NCBI GenBank assembly: GCA_951213105.1 | Contig: OX578140.1 | Span: 28,024,862 to 28,088,861, forward strand | Source of the DNA: Amaurobius ferox | Lineage: Eukaryota > Arthropoda > Arachnida > Araneae > Amaurobiidae | Reading direction: 5' to 3' | Length of the DNA: 64,000 bases | Shown: positions 25,857 to 36,435 of the stretch, one piece after another | Layout of the letters: the number at the start of each line of letters is the position of its first letter | Position numbering within the stretch: the first letter of the stretch is position 1 | The notes under the pieces: generated by a model | What the model saw: the letters and a program-made list of their open reading frames with translations, nothing else | Told to the model about the DNA's origin: nothing | Database searches by the model: none | Translations under genes and position numbers: made by a program

Positions 25857-26132
25857 AATCTGGTTAATTAAATACTACCCACTTGCATATCCTAAAAAAA
25901 TTACTACAATGTACAGTAAAATTAGGACCATGTGCCATATTAGAATATAATATCTTTAATTAAATACTATTTAATTCCTCATCCAAGCTAAATCATAGTA
26001 ATATACAGTAAAGGTAGCATCATATGACGTAATAGGAAATAATATGTTTAAGAAAATACTGTGAAACTCCTTACTCAAACAAAATTATTATAATCTACAG
26101 TAAAGGTAGCGCAATATGATATAATAGAAAAA
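25857..26132 (+). repeat. 92-bp minisatellite, left part (3 units)
   Basis: Units start at 25857, 25949 and 26041, exactly 92 bases apart. The core is TTTAATTAAATACTATGAAA, then CTCCTTATCCAAGCAAAATT, then CTACAGTAAAGGTAGC and CATATGATATAATAGAAA. The array continues after family H copy 2. Confidence 0.85.
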
Positions 26133-27056
26133 AATCTGATGTGGGCAGCACCTGACTGTCCTTATATAATGCAATGAAGTTACTACTTTTACAATTAAAA
26201 AAATGTTATTCTTATAGGAGATACTTATATTATTTCCATGATATTGAATTTTCTTCAAGCAGTCCTCATTGTCATTGATTTAGCGTCATTTTTGTCCATT
26301 TGGCGAGATTTTCGTTAATTTGGCAACATTTTAAAATATCGCCAAGTTGGCGACATTCCGCTAAATTCGTCGCCAAAATCCCGCCAAGTGTTATGGACGG
26401 AGAAATAAGTTATTCTTACAGCGGATAAATGATTATTTGCTTTCAAATACAAAAGTATTACTCAAAGTATCTTTTCTCGTGAATGGAACGAGTTAGATCC
26501 ACGAGAATGATGTCACCCAATTTATCGCATGATATTACATATGAAAAGTAAACATGTTTCTCAATAGGAATTTTTTTTTATTTTAAATGACTTTTTGATA
26601 ATTTTTTTGAAAAATGTGGAATATATCGAGAACGGTTCATATTAGCGTTCTAAAATTTATGTCAATCGTTTTCTAATGAAAAATTACATAAGAAATGTCT
26701 ATTTGCGTAACTTTATTAGCGGTTTCGATTTTTTGACGATTTTTTCAAAATTTCACTCGAAAATTTAAGGTAGTTCTGAACATTCGATTGCGTACAAAAA
26801 CAATAGGCTTCCAGTGCTTACAGATTGTGATTTTTGTACCAAATTTCGTTCGAATCGGTCCATTCGTTCGTCAGTTATTGTCTCCACAGGCTCACTGACA
26901 CACACATACATATTTTCACACACATACATCACTTCAAAAATGTTTGATTCGTGATCAGGCATGCTTGAAACGTGCTGTCCCGTCGAAAACTCGAATTCGA
27001 ATTTTCGACCCCGTCACAATACTTTCCTTATACAGTATGTATATAAGGAAAGTAAT
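26131..27056 (-). mobile_element. family H non-autonomous element, copy 2, inserted in the minisatellite
   Basis: Reverse-orientation partner of 13684-14625, alignable along its whole length. The hairpin end is at the right (ACTTTCCTTATA at 27021-27032, exact inverse at 27042-27053) and the GATGTGGGC end is at the left. The GT microsatellite of copy 1 is reduced to short ACACAC fragments near 26897-26925. Removing the element restores the 92-bp unit register, so both boundaries are defined to within a few bases. No target duplication longer than two or three A/T bases is apparent. It has no coding capacity. Confidence 0.75.
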
Positions 27057-27318
27057 AATATGTTTAATTAAATAGTATGAAACTCTTTATCCAAGCAAAA
27101 TTACTATCATATGCAGTAAATGTAGATCCATATGATATAATAAAAAATAATATGTTTTATTAAATACTATGAAACGCCTTATCCAAGTAAAATAAATGTA
27201 GAACCATATGATATAATAGAAAATAATATGTTTTAATAAATACTATGAAACTCTTTATCTAAGGAAAATTGCCATAATCTACAGTAAAGATAGCGCCATA
27301 TGATATGATAGAAAATAA
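27057..27318 (+). repeat. 92-bp minisatellite, right part (3 units)
   Basis: Units start at 27057 (92 bases), 27149 (76 bases, with a 16-base deletion after CCAAGTAAAA) and 27225 (about 94 bases). They are the same repeat as 25857-26132. Confidence 0.85.
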
Positions 27319-28150
27319 GTGAAATTTCGAAAGTAAGGAAATGCAGTAAATAAGAACAAAATATGAAATTCCGAAAAGATAAATAAATAGAGAAAATATA
27401 AACAAATAAAACATTGTGATGCCATGACATAGCAGTCTCTAACATTCGTGATTTCGTTATATATTTTTGCGCAATGTCTTGTACACTAGATTTATTATAT
27501 TATGCAGTGTTTATTTCCATAGAACATATGACATTTCGCTATCGAATTTATATTATTAGAAATATTCCTTATTTTAGTAAGTTCCGAATCTAATAAGTTT
27601 AACCTAAAAATAGTCCAGCCCAAGGCTACAATCCCAATTACGATAACACAATTACTGGGAATCTACTTTGTGTGTCTGGGAGTTCTTTATATTATCGACT
27701 TCGTAAAAATGACAAAGGAGTATTTATCGTCAGGCTGTGAAAATATTATAATTTATGTTGTTCGTAACTCTACAAAAAAAAGCACATTTTGAGAACACAA
27801 GACATATTATAGCAAATTTTATAATATAAATCAGCCCTTTAAAATAATAATAATATATAGAGTTTATCTGAAATTGCAAAAGAATTTGTTTATCAAGCAT
27901 GGATGAAATCTATGTGTAATATTAAACATCCTCGCAAAAAAATTAAATAACAGCAGTTTGTTTTTTAAAACAATAACATTAAAATAATTAAAATATAATA
28001 TTTAAAGTATTGAAAACACCTAATAAGCAAAACTATGTTTTTTACAATTTTGCATATTTTAAGGAATATGCAATTTTCATTATATCCTAAAATCTGTTCT
28101 CTTTAAAGCTAATTTTTATTATACAGCCCCGCTTAACGAGTGAAACTCCT
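27319..28150. other. unassigned AT-rich DNA containing family R copy 2
   Basis: No gene is visible. The segment 27601-27700 (AAGGCTACAATCCCAATTAC, then ACACAATTACTGGGAATC) is a family R copy. Confidence 0.4.
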
Positions 28151-28155
28151 GCTAT

Positions 28156-28775
28156 GTAGAGGTATGCACTGGCGTAATTTTATAATTTTTACCTAGCCCG
28201 GATCAAAAATATTAGGATTTGACCCGATCTCGACCCAGACTGACAAGGTCCGGCCCATTTTTGAAAAAAACATTGGAGTCTGAAGCTAACACCAGCCACG
28301 TGCATGATCGTAATTTGTCAAATTATATTACATTTTGTATATAACGATTCAAATGAGCAGGTGGAAGTTGCGAAAAGCAATGTATTATTTTGACCTCGAA
28401 ATGTGACTTCTAAAAAATAAGTCCTCAATTTCCTACCGGATTACTGGTTTTCTGTATCCCGTTCTAATTTACTATCTACGTTCTCCATAAAAGCAAACTT
28501 TTATTACTTAATATGGGGCAGGGAAACATTTATCATTTTATTGAGAATTTTGTTTTATACCTAATTTCAAATTTATCCTTTCGTTTAAAATTTTCATTTA
28601 TTTTTAGCTTTCTATTTACTTTTACATGGCCCTATCTTGCCTGACCAAATTTTTAAAAATACAAGCCCAGCTCGACGCAAAGTAGTTTCCTTAAAATTCT
28701 GTCTGACACGGCCTTGTCGGCCACCGTGGGCCTGATCAGGCCAAAGCCCAGGAACAAGCCCGAGCCGATCTCTAC
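28156..28775. mobile_element. possible hAT-type non-autonomous element
   Basis: The left end reads GTAGAGGTATGCACTGG and the right end, inverted, GTAGAGATCGGCTCGGGC. Both resemble hAT termini with subterminal GGCCCGG-rich sequence. GC-rich subterminal blocks (TAGCCCGGATC, GGTCCGGCCC; GGGCCTGATCAGGCC) flank an AT-rich middle. I could not find a matching 8-bp target duplication, so the boundaries are uncertain. Confidence 0.35.
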
Positions 28776-28825
28776 CACGAAACTCCCATTTAAGGGGACA
28801 AAACAGGAAAAAACAGCAGGACAGC

Positions 28826-28859
28826 CTAACAGCAGGACAAAAACATGTCCTGCTGTTAG
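28826..28859. other. perfect hairpin, 14-bp arms, 6-base loop
   Basis: CTAACAGCAGGACA (28826-28839) is exactly inverted at 28846-28859 around AAAACA. An extra partial copy of the left arm (AACAGCAGGACAG) sits just upstream at 28812-28824. Confidence 0.7.
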
Positions 28860-28913
28860 TGCAGTGTCCAGTATTAATGGTCTAGTTTGGTAAACGTTAG
28901 AACTTATCAACAC

Positions 28914-29710
28914 CGATTATATCCAAAATTCATCGGCAGAAAGAAAATATACAAATGCGCTGCAAATGTGCAATCCGCCTTAATCAATAACTATACTCAC
29001 TCGTATTGAAATTTATAATTATATTATCATGCAACCGTATTAAAATTTGTGAATTAATAACTAGGTGCGCATTATGCCTGACTTTGCCACATAGTTGACA
29101 AAATTGAAGTACAGAGCTTTTTATAGCTTACAGTGAAATTATTTGGCAGACAATGTTGATAAGCGTGTCAGCCAAAACGCCATATAAGGCGCGAAACCGA
29201 TTCCAGTATTATACGTAAATGCTACATCAATTGTCACATAATGTCTCTTAGTTTTACAAAGAAATTCAGATGAAAACAATTCACAAATTTGATGCATTTT
29301 ACTAACTCTATTCGAATATAGGAACTTTTAAATGAATATTGTTATCTGATTACTCTTATAGCACTCTTAGGACTGTGCTATTTTGGATTTATATCTTTAA
29401 AATATCACTCTAATCACAGGAAAAATAGGATTTCATATGTTTAGCCTACCAATAATTCTGCCTAAGGCAACCATCCAAAGTCAACCGCACAAAGACTAGA
29501 ACATATCCAAATTCTCTTACAGAATTTTATATGTTATTGATTCAAGCTCTTAACAAGGACGAGAATGCCGATAGTTGTATTAAACAAAACTCGAATGTTA
29601 ACTCAAATACTAGATTTAAAAAAAAGTAATAATAATATCTATCTAATAATATCCTATGAAATAAGTTTTATTATTTTCGTGCAAAACTGTAACAGAAGTG
29701 TGTGATAAAC
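28914..29710. other. unassigned DNA with family R copy 3
   Basis: No gene recognised. At 29430-29520, ATTCTGCCTAAGGCAACCAT and following words match family R. Confidence 0.35.
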
Positions 29711-29712
29711 AA

Positions 29713-30345
29713 TATACAGGGTGTCCCAAAAATGACTGACGCATTTGAAAAATGCATTAAAAGAAAACAGAAGGTGACAGAGATGTAGGGTTTGCTGTAT
29801 TGTACTTGGGAAACCAGGGAATTTTATTCAGCCATTTTCAAAATGTGTTATAAAGGTCACCAACAGAGGGCGCTACTGAATGGGAAAACTAATAAACGGT
29901 ATGACCATGTTGCAAAAACTACAATACAATGTTTTCAAAATAACCACCATTTGCAGCAACAACATGGCTCAGTCTGAAAACAAAATTCTCAGATACCTGT
30001 GCAAAAATTTCCTCCGGGATGGTCAGGCCAAGAAATATCCGCTGTCCCAAAGAATAAACCATTTTCAACGAATAATCCAACAGCAACTTGAAATCTTTGA
30101 GAAACATACTCTAGCATCATGCTGAGCAGGTGCAGAATGGAGATCTGACAGTATGCGTTTCTTTGCAACTCTCACACAACAGCAGCGCCATCTGTTGATG
30201 ACCTTTGTAACAAATTTTGAAAATTGGTTGAATAAAATTCTCTGGTTTCCCAAGTACAATGCAGCAAACGCTACATTTCTATCGCCTTCTGTATTTTTTA
30301 ATGCATTTTTCAAATGTGTCTGTCATTTTTGGGACACCCTGTATA
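29713..30345. mobile_element. MITE 1 with about 165-bp terminal inverted repeats (Tc1/mariner type)
   Basis: The outer ends TATACAGGGTGTCCCAAAAA and its exact inverse at the right mark a terminal inverted repeat extending to about 29879 on the left and from about 30178 on the right, with few mismatches. The termini begin TACAGGGTG with TA at each side, as expected for TA-targeting Tc1/mariner elements. The unique middle (29880-30177) keeps a transposase C-terminal remnant on the minus strand, so it is an internally deleted derivative that would need a transposase supplied elsewhere. Confidence 0.85.
29919..30050 (-). pseudogene. transposase C-terminal remnant in MITE 1
   Basis: A minus-strand frame contains LTIPEEIFAQVSENFVFRL, then AANGGYFENIV. 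This is the tail of DUF4817-type Tc1/mariner transposases, where a helix ending in RLxxV precedes AANGGH(I/F)E. The catalytic D-D-D/E region is absent. It lies in the unique middle of the MITE, which supports origin by internal deletion of an autonomous element. Confidence 0.6.
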
Positions 30346-30971
30346 TAGAAATATTGTGTATCACACACTTCAAATATTTAAGAAATCAAAAATATATATT
30401 TTTTAAAAATATGTTTAAAAAAATTACAAAAATATTTTTTTTTTCTTCAAAATAAGACACTCATTGAAATTTCAGCAGCAAGAAGGTGAGATATGAGTTT
30501 TCTAAAACTTATGATATTGTAAATAAGCAAAAATAAAATTTCAAGTGCAAAAGAAAAATATTTCTTGTCAAAAAGACTCACATGGCTATAATAGATTGAA
30601 ATGGCACCTTTTTTGCTAGCGATGCACTTTTCAACCCGTCAATTTATTAAATCATATTGATGTTGCATTCAAGTTTCAGGTGCTCTAACCATTCTTGCTA
30701 AACCTGCAGAAGAATATTTTCTGTTGCCTGTGGAGGTTTTGTAAAAACCTGTAGATGGCATCAAATGGAGCCCCAGACATTTCGTATTGTGGATAAATAT
30801 AGGGATTTTGTAAACCAGTGTAGCATTTTGGAAATTTGTGAACATTCATTTTACTATTTGTAGGCGGGTTTTAAGGCGCTAAAATCCATCACTATTCTTA
30901 CCAAGTATGATTCTGACTTTTACAAATTCTAGGATATCATCAATAATGTAGAACTCTTAAACTGCTTTCAA
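30346..30971. other. unassigned AT-rich spacer between two MITEs
   Basis: No gene or element is recognised. Confidence 0.35.
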
Positions 30972-31487
30972 TATCCAGGATGATCCAAAAGTCCTTAGCA
31001 CATTTTAAAATTGGATATAAACTCAAGTAATTGCCGTACGATAGTAAGGTTTGGACTAAAATAATTTTCATATTGGAAACTTTTGGTTAAGCAAATAAAA
31101 AAATTAGTTCAAAACTTTGACCATAGATGGCGCCACTTGTGCAATTGTTTGTATATCTGCGTTTCTTTTTTCAGATTCGTTTTGACACTGTCACTGAAAA
31201 GTAAGAAATGACAACTCCCACCGGAACAGCTCATTGATTAGGTTGGTACTTTAAAACGAAACACATCATTACAGTCCAGATTTTATGTTTTTTTTTTTTT
31301 TTTTTTTAATGTTTTTAAGGTACAGCGCCATCTATGGGCAAAGTTTGCAACTAAATTTTTTATTTGAATTAACCAAAACTTTTCAACGTGGAAAGCATTT
31401 TAGTCCAAACCTCACTATCGTACGGCAATTACTTGAATTTATATTCAATTTTAAAATGTGTCAAGGACTTTTGGATCACCCTGTATA
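30972..31487. mobile_element. MITE 2 with long terminal inverted repeats
   Basis: The left end TATCCAGGATGATCCAAAAG matches the inverse of the right end (right, inverted: TATACAGGGTGATCCAAAAG) with few changes. The repeat continues inward through GCCGTACGATAGT to TAGATGGCGCCA (left, about 31129) and GGCGCCATCTATGG-type sequence on the right. The element is about 516 bases and has TA at its ends. A poly-T tract lies at 31290-31309. The unique middle keeps a transposase N-terminal remnant. Confidence 0.8.
31208..31290 (+). pseudogene. transposase N-terminal remnant in MITE 2
   Basis: From ATG at 31208 the frame reads MTTPTGTAH, stop, LGWYFKTKHIITVQ. It resembles the start of DUF4817 helix-turn-helix transposases (MTTPxExAQ-x-WYFxTKSI-x-xQ). 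One in-frame TGA interrupts it and the poly-T region follows. Confidence 0.55.
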
Positions 31488-31820
31488 ATATAATGAAACG
31501 GATACCATAGCTAATCTAGTGAATTGCGTTTGTATGTGTGTTAGCGAATTGTTTTATGATATTCATCCCCTTGTATAACTTAGCAGATACGCGTATTTCA
31601 CATCTGCATCAAACATAATTGAATTTCTTAAGAAGGAGCACAAGTCAGATCGCTTTCTAAAACAAAACAGGCAAGTTAGCCGAGCAAACTTAATTAACTT
31701 TAAATCATTATTTTCAACACGAAAAATTACTGCTCTTTTGAAAAATTTAAAATACAATTTTTTATATACTTGTTTTAAATCTCCTGAATTCCTTTCCTAC
31801 GCTTCTGGAATAATGTCAAT
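31488..31820. other. unassigned DNA
   Basis: No gene recognised between MITE 2 and the SINE. Confidence 0.35.
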
Positions 31821-31834
31821 ATGCATGTGAATGT

Positions 31835-32122
31835 TGTTGATGTTGAAACCCAGACCGTCCGACCTACCAGAAAGGTGTAAGGTAACTGTTTGGACGGTCG
31901 GGAAGTGCCACCCAATTTAGACCGGAACCCAGTGGGGGAGGCATCCACAGGGACCGTACCCTCCTTCCCCTACCACCAACCTCTCGGAAGGACTTTCGGA
32001 CCCACATGTTTAACGTGATCGTACTCCGCATGAACACGGCGGCAGTTTTGGCAGTGGCTGGAATCGAACCCGGGCCTACCGAGTGCAACTCCAGCGCGCT
32101 AACCAATGGGCTACCGCGCCCC
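31835..32122 (-). mobile_element. tRNA-derived SINE with 14-bp TSD
   Basis: On the minus strand the head has an A box (GGTAGCCCATTGGTTAGCGC) and a B box (GGGTTCGATTCC), followed by a GC-rich body and a tail of AACATCAACAAC. ATGCATGTGAATGT flanks it exactly at 31821-31834 and 32123-32136. Box spacing and the long perfect target duplication indicate a young LINE-mobilised SINE. A 98-codon frame across it is an artefact of its GC-rich body. Confidence 0.9.
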
Positions 32123-32267
32123 AATGCATGTGAATGTGGATTAATTTCTGTTAGGTACAATAACTTCTGAAATACTTTTCTCGCGATTTAAATATTTACG
32201 TTTATACGCATTATACAAAATTATACTTATGTAGAACTTATATAAAAATAGGTTATAACTGGTATAA

Positions 32268-32458
32268 CTTATATAAAAATTATATTGTAAAACTAGATTA
32301 TGGACTATATAAAAATTATATTGTAAAACTAGATTATGGACTATATAAAAATTATACTATAAAACTAGATTATGGATTATATAAAAATTAGATTAAAAAA
32401 CTAGATTATGGATTATATATAAATTAGATTTTAAAACTAAATTATGAATTATATAAAA
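32268..32458 (+). repeat. 36-bp tandem repeat, about 5 units
   Basis: ACTAGATTATGG starts recur at 32292, 32328, 32364 and 32400 (last unit 32436), exactly 36 bases apart. The unit is ACTAGATTATGG followed by ACTATATAAAAATTATATTGTAAA. The first units are nearly identical and the later ones drift. Confidence 0.9.
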
Positions 32459-32748
32459 CAAGATTTGTGCAGATGTAATTGACGTTGTTCTAAATTACTA
32501 ATTAGTGAAGTACAACTAATTATTAAAACTCTTTATTATTAAATATTTAAAAACATAAGAATGTCACATATGTCTTTAGATAATTAAATATTATAATGAA
32601 ATAGGAATATCATTTTATCAATAAGCATAATGTACCAAATAATATATATTGCTTCATACCCTCCTTTTCAACGTATTTATCAATATTAAGCATTTTAAAT
32701 ATCAATTTTAATGTGATGCATTCTTTTTCTACGAAGTTATGTAAATAT

Positions 32749-32865
32749 GGATGATGTGATATTTTTTTATCACCACCCCTACAAAGCTTAAAAATCAGCG
32801 AAAAAAAGCCAGGCAAATCTGCGGATTTGTTCTCGATTTAGAAACTGTTCAGCGTAATGTTTCCA
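32749..32865 (+). repeat. repeat family Q, copy 1
   Basis: GGATGATGTGATATTTTTTT, CACCACCCCTACAAAGCTTA and GCGGATTTGT match 32931-33045 and 43866-43985 in order. Confidence 0.65.
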
Positions 32866-32869
32866 TTCT

Positions 32870-33045
32870 AAACATGCTGTTCCCATACTGTTTGATTCTC
32901 CATGTTATATTCATGCTGTTTTTTTAATGTGGATGATGTAATATTTTTGATCACCATCCTCTCTAGAAAGCTTAAAATTCAGAGAAAAATACAAGCAAAT
33001 CGGAGGATTTGTTGTCGATTTATAAACTGTTCAACATACTGTTTC
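32870..33045 (+). repeat. repeat family Q, copy 2
   Basis: Adjacent diverged copy of 32749-32865, here with an upstream CATGCTGTTTTTTTAATGTGG block that is also present at 43848. It ends about 8 bases before the 5' LTR. Confidence 0.65.
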
Positions 33046-33870
33046 CTTACGGTCTGTGAATCCAGAATAAGTGCAGGAATTGAGTTCACACTAGATTTTG
33101 GTGAGACCGTTTTATGTTCATTATTTATGGTTTGCTGCAATAGCAAACAGTGCATCAGACGGAAAGAAGAGAGTTTTATAGCTCCTTGACCCGAGAGGTC
33201 AGCTAGACCATAAATCATAAGTTGCTGAGGTGAAGCCACAAGAGTGGTCAAAAATGCAACCAATATGCTAGATATCTGGGCGCATTGCCCTAAGGTCGGC
33301 CTCAGAGCCAAAGAGGCATGTTAGACCTCAGGCAAAAAGAGGCGGCAACCAAGAGATGATATTATAACCCTGCTACGAGAAAGTCAGTATTTATGAAAGT
33401 AGGTATGAAGTTAATCAGTTAATATGCCAGAGATTACGCAGAGATTCCGGAGAGAACAGTAAGAGATGAGAGAGACTTCCAGGAATTAAGACGTCAAAGA
33501 GCAGAGAGACTGCCGTGATGATTACATAAGGCTGCCACACAGTAGTCCGGAGACAGCCCACAAAAATATCCTAATATGCAATTCTACGACAGTCAGAAGC
33601 CAAGGAGACTTCAACAAAATGAGCATCACCAGTATGAATAGCAGTACCATACTTCGAGTTGGTACCAGTGCAATACAATGATGCAAGCGTTGTGGTCAGG
33701 TATGTGCTTATTAAATACTGTTGCAGGTCGTAGATTATGTTGACAATAATAACTGGTCTCACATTCGTCAACTCTCCTCCGCAAATAATATACAGGGTGA
33801 TTATAATTAAAGTCGCGATTTTAAAACGCTGTAAAGTAAGAACCACTGGTCAGAATGACCTGAAATTTGA

Positions 33871-33917
33871 CATGAGTATACGTTAAGCAATGGAATTTTG
33901 CTTAACGTATACTCATG
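33871..33917. other. perfect hairpin, 20-bp arms, inside MITE 3
   Basis: CATGAGTATACGTTAAGCAA at 33871-33890 is exactly inverted at 33898-33917 around TGGAATT. It sits at the inner edge of the left terminal repeat and has no counterpart at the right end, so it is probably a local inverted duplication. Confidence 0.8.
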
Positions 33918-34099
33918 CGTATACTTTTGCGAAGGAAAAAAAAATACTTCAAAAATGTACCGATGGAAGGCGCTATATTTTCCAAACACGGGGTGTTGTT
34001 TGCCAAAAGAAACCAATAGTCAACTAAAGAGAACGACAATTCAATCAACATCACTTAATTTAATAATTGATTGAAACATCATAAAAACATGAAACAAAC

Positions 34100-34240
34100 A
34101 CCTAATACGCAAGAAATGTTCAATATGCTGTCCACCGTACTCGGCTGCGAGTGGGAAGCGCAAAACAACATGTTCCAAAACAGATCGGAGTGTATCAGAA
34201 GTGATGCTGTAGATGTGGTGCGTAATGCATGCTTTTAAGT
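34100..34240 (-). pseudogene. transposase C-terminal remnant in MITE 3
   Basis: The minus frame contains SITSDTLRSVLEHVVLRF, then AAEYGGQHIEHFL, the characteristic end of DUF4817-type Tc1/mariner transposases. It directly follows the N-terminal remnant at 34240-34341 but in another frame, so the catalytic domain was deleted. Confidence 0.7.
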
Positions 34241-34341
34241 CAGCTAAGTTCGTCGAACCTCCTGAGAGCAGTTAACGCACAGTCACCGTTCTGGTAGAAA
34301 AGTTTTAAGAGCAAAGCACGATCCTTCAGTGACAAAGTCAT
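34240..34341 (-). pseudogene. transposase N-terminal remnant in MITE 3
   Basis: ATG at 34341 opens 33 codons to TGA: MTLSLKDRALLLKLFYQN, then GDCALTALRRF. This matches the first helix of the DUF4817 DNA-binding domain (LSxKDRxLLVKLFYxN, then AxxALRxF). Confidence 0.7.
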
Positions 34342-35544
34342 GACAAGGCACTCTATGAGAATTGCATGTGCTCCTCGTTTTTATCACAACTGTAATGTGC
34401 GATGCACATGCCTAGTCTTAATTAGTATACCTCCAGATTAGAGGTGTGCTTCCATGCGCGACCTAGCGGCTAATTTTTTCATTCTTCGTCAAGCAAATTC
34501 AATGTTGGATTCATACATTGCCATTTTTTGGTACATTTTTGAAGTAATTTTTTTTCGCCAAACAAAATTCCACTGCTTCACGTATACTCAGGTCAAATTT
34601 CAGGTCATTCTGACCAGTAGTTCTTACTTTACAGCGTTTTTAAATCGCAACTTTATTTATAATCACCTTGTATATTAATTGCTGTAATGAATTAAGAGAA
34701 TGCTCTTAATAAATGATTTTATGTTAAAGATAACAATGGTGCAATTAATTGAGTAGCATTATGTTAATTATTATTATGTTACAGGAACTCTCACTGAAGA
34801 TAAATAATGGTGGGTTTAAATAGCGGCAAACAACACAATTTGTAATAATGTTCCACAATGCACGATAATTACGGCCATGTTAAGAATTCAATTTAATTTT
34901 ATGCTTTGCATAATTCCCATATGAGGGTTAAGCTGTATTATTAAGTAATCAACGCAACAAAGAATAAAACTTTAATATTTTATTTACAAATGTGCGGTAT
35001 TAATAGTAATCAACGTAGAAATCAATATTTAATGTGGTAACTTTAAGCGTTTTATAGCCAGGGCGCCACATTTGGTTTCCGTGGCGCTTTGGTGCGAGTT
35101 TAAAATTTAAATGAAAATGTTAATAAATAATATTAAGGGTGATAAAAATAATTTAAATAAAGAGATAAGGAATTTTAATGGAGGAGAGTGTGATGACTAG
35201 ATTTGAACATTGTTTAATTTAAAATATGCGCATTCACTAAAGGTCTAATGAAATAATTTGAATATTGATTATTTGAATAATTTATTTGAAAAAGTGATAA
35301 ATATTAAGAAATTTGCATTTAGAAGTCTTTTGATGTGTATTTTGTTGAATTGTGTGTTTTATGCTATTAGTTAGGATTTTGGAAGGAATAAATTTTGTTT
35401 TAAATGTATAGTAATAGACGACAGAATGTCGTAGTAATAGTAATAGTCGACAGAAATGTATAGTAGTAATAGACTATAAGTAATAGACGACAGAAATTAC
35501 CTCAAAGATCGCAGTTGGGGATTAATGAAAATCCAAGGATAAAA

Positions 35545-36435
35545 ATGGAGAATTTTGGATTAATAAATTTATTGCCAGTTCTTAATGGACGAGAATGTCG
35601 TTTTTTTTATCACGCAATTAGAAAATGTTGCAAAGATGTTCAGAGGAAAATAAAGCAGTAATTTTGAAAACCCGTATGAAAGAGAAGACGTTTGAATTTT
35701 TGTCAAAAAAATGGAACTGCAAAAGCAGATAATATTGAAAAAATAAAACAAATATTATTGAAACAATTTAAAACATCTCTTACAGTGCTGCAAAAGCATA
35801 CAAATTTAAATTAAATTAAAATGACGCCAGGAATGAAAGTGTCGGATTTAGCATTGGAAATTTCCAATTCCACTGATGAATTTTTACGGAACAGTTATGC
35901 CAATATTGGGATTCGAGAAATAAAGGACAATTTGATATTTTCGAAATTTATGGTGTCTGTAAGACAAGATCTGGCATGTGAAATTAAGAAACTGAACATA
36001 CAGGAGTTTGAAAAGGCGGTGGAATATGCGGAACATCTAGAAACTATCTTTGGCGAGTTCAACAGTATAGAAGTTAATGCGATAAGATAAAATAAAAATA
36101 TAGGCAACAATTTAAATGTTAGACAAATGAAAAGTCAGTTACAAAATTAAAAAATTGAACATCAGTAATTGAAATATGAAAAGCGGGAGAAATCAGCAAA
36201 TGAAATAAAATATTGTGTAGGGTGCGGAATGCACAACAATGTGTGGGAAGGATGTGAGCGCAACCCTTGTAACCAAAGTAGAAATAAAATATCACAAAAG
36301 AATAAATATTGCATATGATGCGGAGAACAAGGACACTATTTTGATACCTGTTGGTACAACCGAAACGCCCACAAAAATTATGGAGAAAATAAATATGGGA
36401 TTGAACGAAGCGAATTTTGAAATGGGAAAGTAACG
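35545..36435 (+). pseudogene. gag remnant of a gypsy-type retrotransposon with two zinc knuckles
   Basis: Translation from ATG 35545 is broken by a frameshift at a T run (about 35601) and by later stops. The best open part is 35821-36090 (MKVSDLALEIS, IREIKDNLIFSKFMVSVRQD, FEKAVEYAEHLE), the capsid-like region of Ty3/gypsy Gag proteins. In the same frame after a TAA come two CCHC knuckles. The first is at 36214-36255 (CVGCGMHNNVWEGC, with Asn where His is usual). The second is at 36310-36351 (C-I-stop-CGEQGHYFDTC) and has an in-frame TGA. Gag would package element RNA. This copy is clearly dead. Confidence 0.75.

Larger units (their letters stand above)
33789..34674. mobile_element. MITE 3 inserted in the 5' LTR
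   Basis: TATACAGGGTGATTATAATT at the left matches the inverse of the right end. The terminal repeats run about 110 bases (through GACCTGAAATTTGAC). The 3' LTR has the uninterrupted sequence CAAATAATATATACTAATTG at 42707-42726, which gives the empty site and shows TA insertion. The middle holds two minus-strand transposase remnants, N-terminal and C-terminal, with the core missing. Confidence 0.9.
33053..35070 (+). mobile_element. 5' LTR of decayed gypsy-type retrotransposon, split by MITE 3
   Basis: It starts TCTGTGAATCC and ends GGGCGCCACA. Its sequence aligns with 42024-42994 from GCAGGAATTGAGTTCACAC through GATGATATTA, GTCCGGAGACAG, the TATTAAATA region and ACGGCCATGTTAA. Without the 886-base MITE it is about 1.13 kb. 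The termini and some inner words (TGAGACC, GAGGTCA, ATAAATCATAA) resemble the solo LTRs at 2785 and 52062, so all belong to related families. An 80-base stretch near 33120-33205 is missing from the 3' LTR. Confidence 0.75.

Noticed and set aside
31864..32160. 98-codon open frame on the minus strand
   Set aside because: It lies almost wholly within a tRNA-derived SINE with A and B boxes and a 14-bp TSD; the openness follows from the GC-rich body.
32268..32458. CRISPR-like array
   Set aside because: The 36-bp units are contiguous with no unique spacers, as are the 92-bp and 25-bp arrays; the DNA is eukaryotic.
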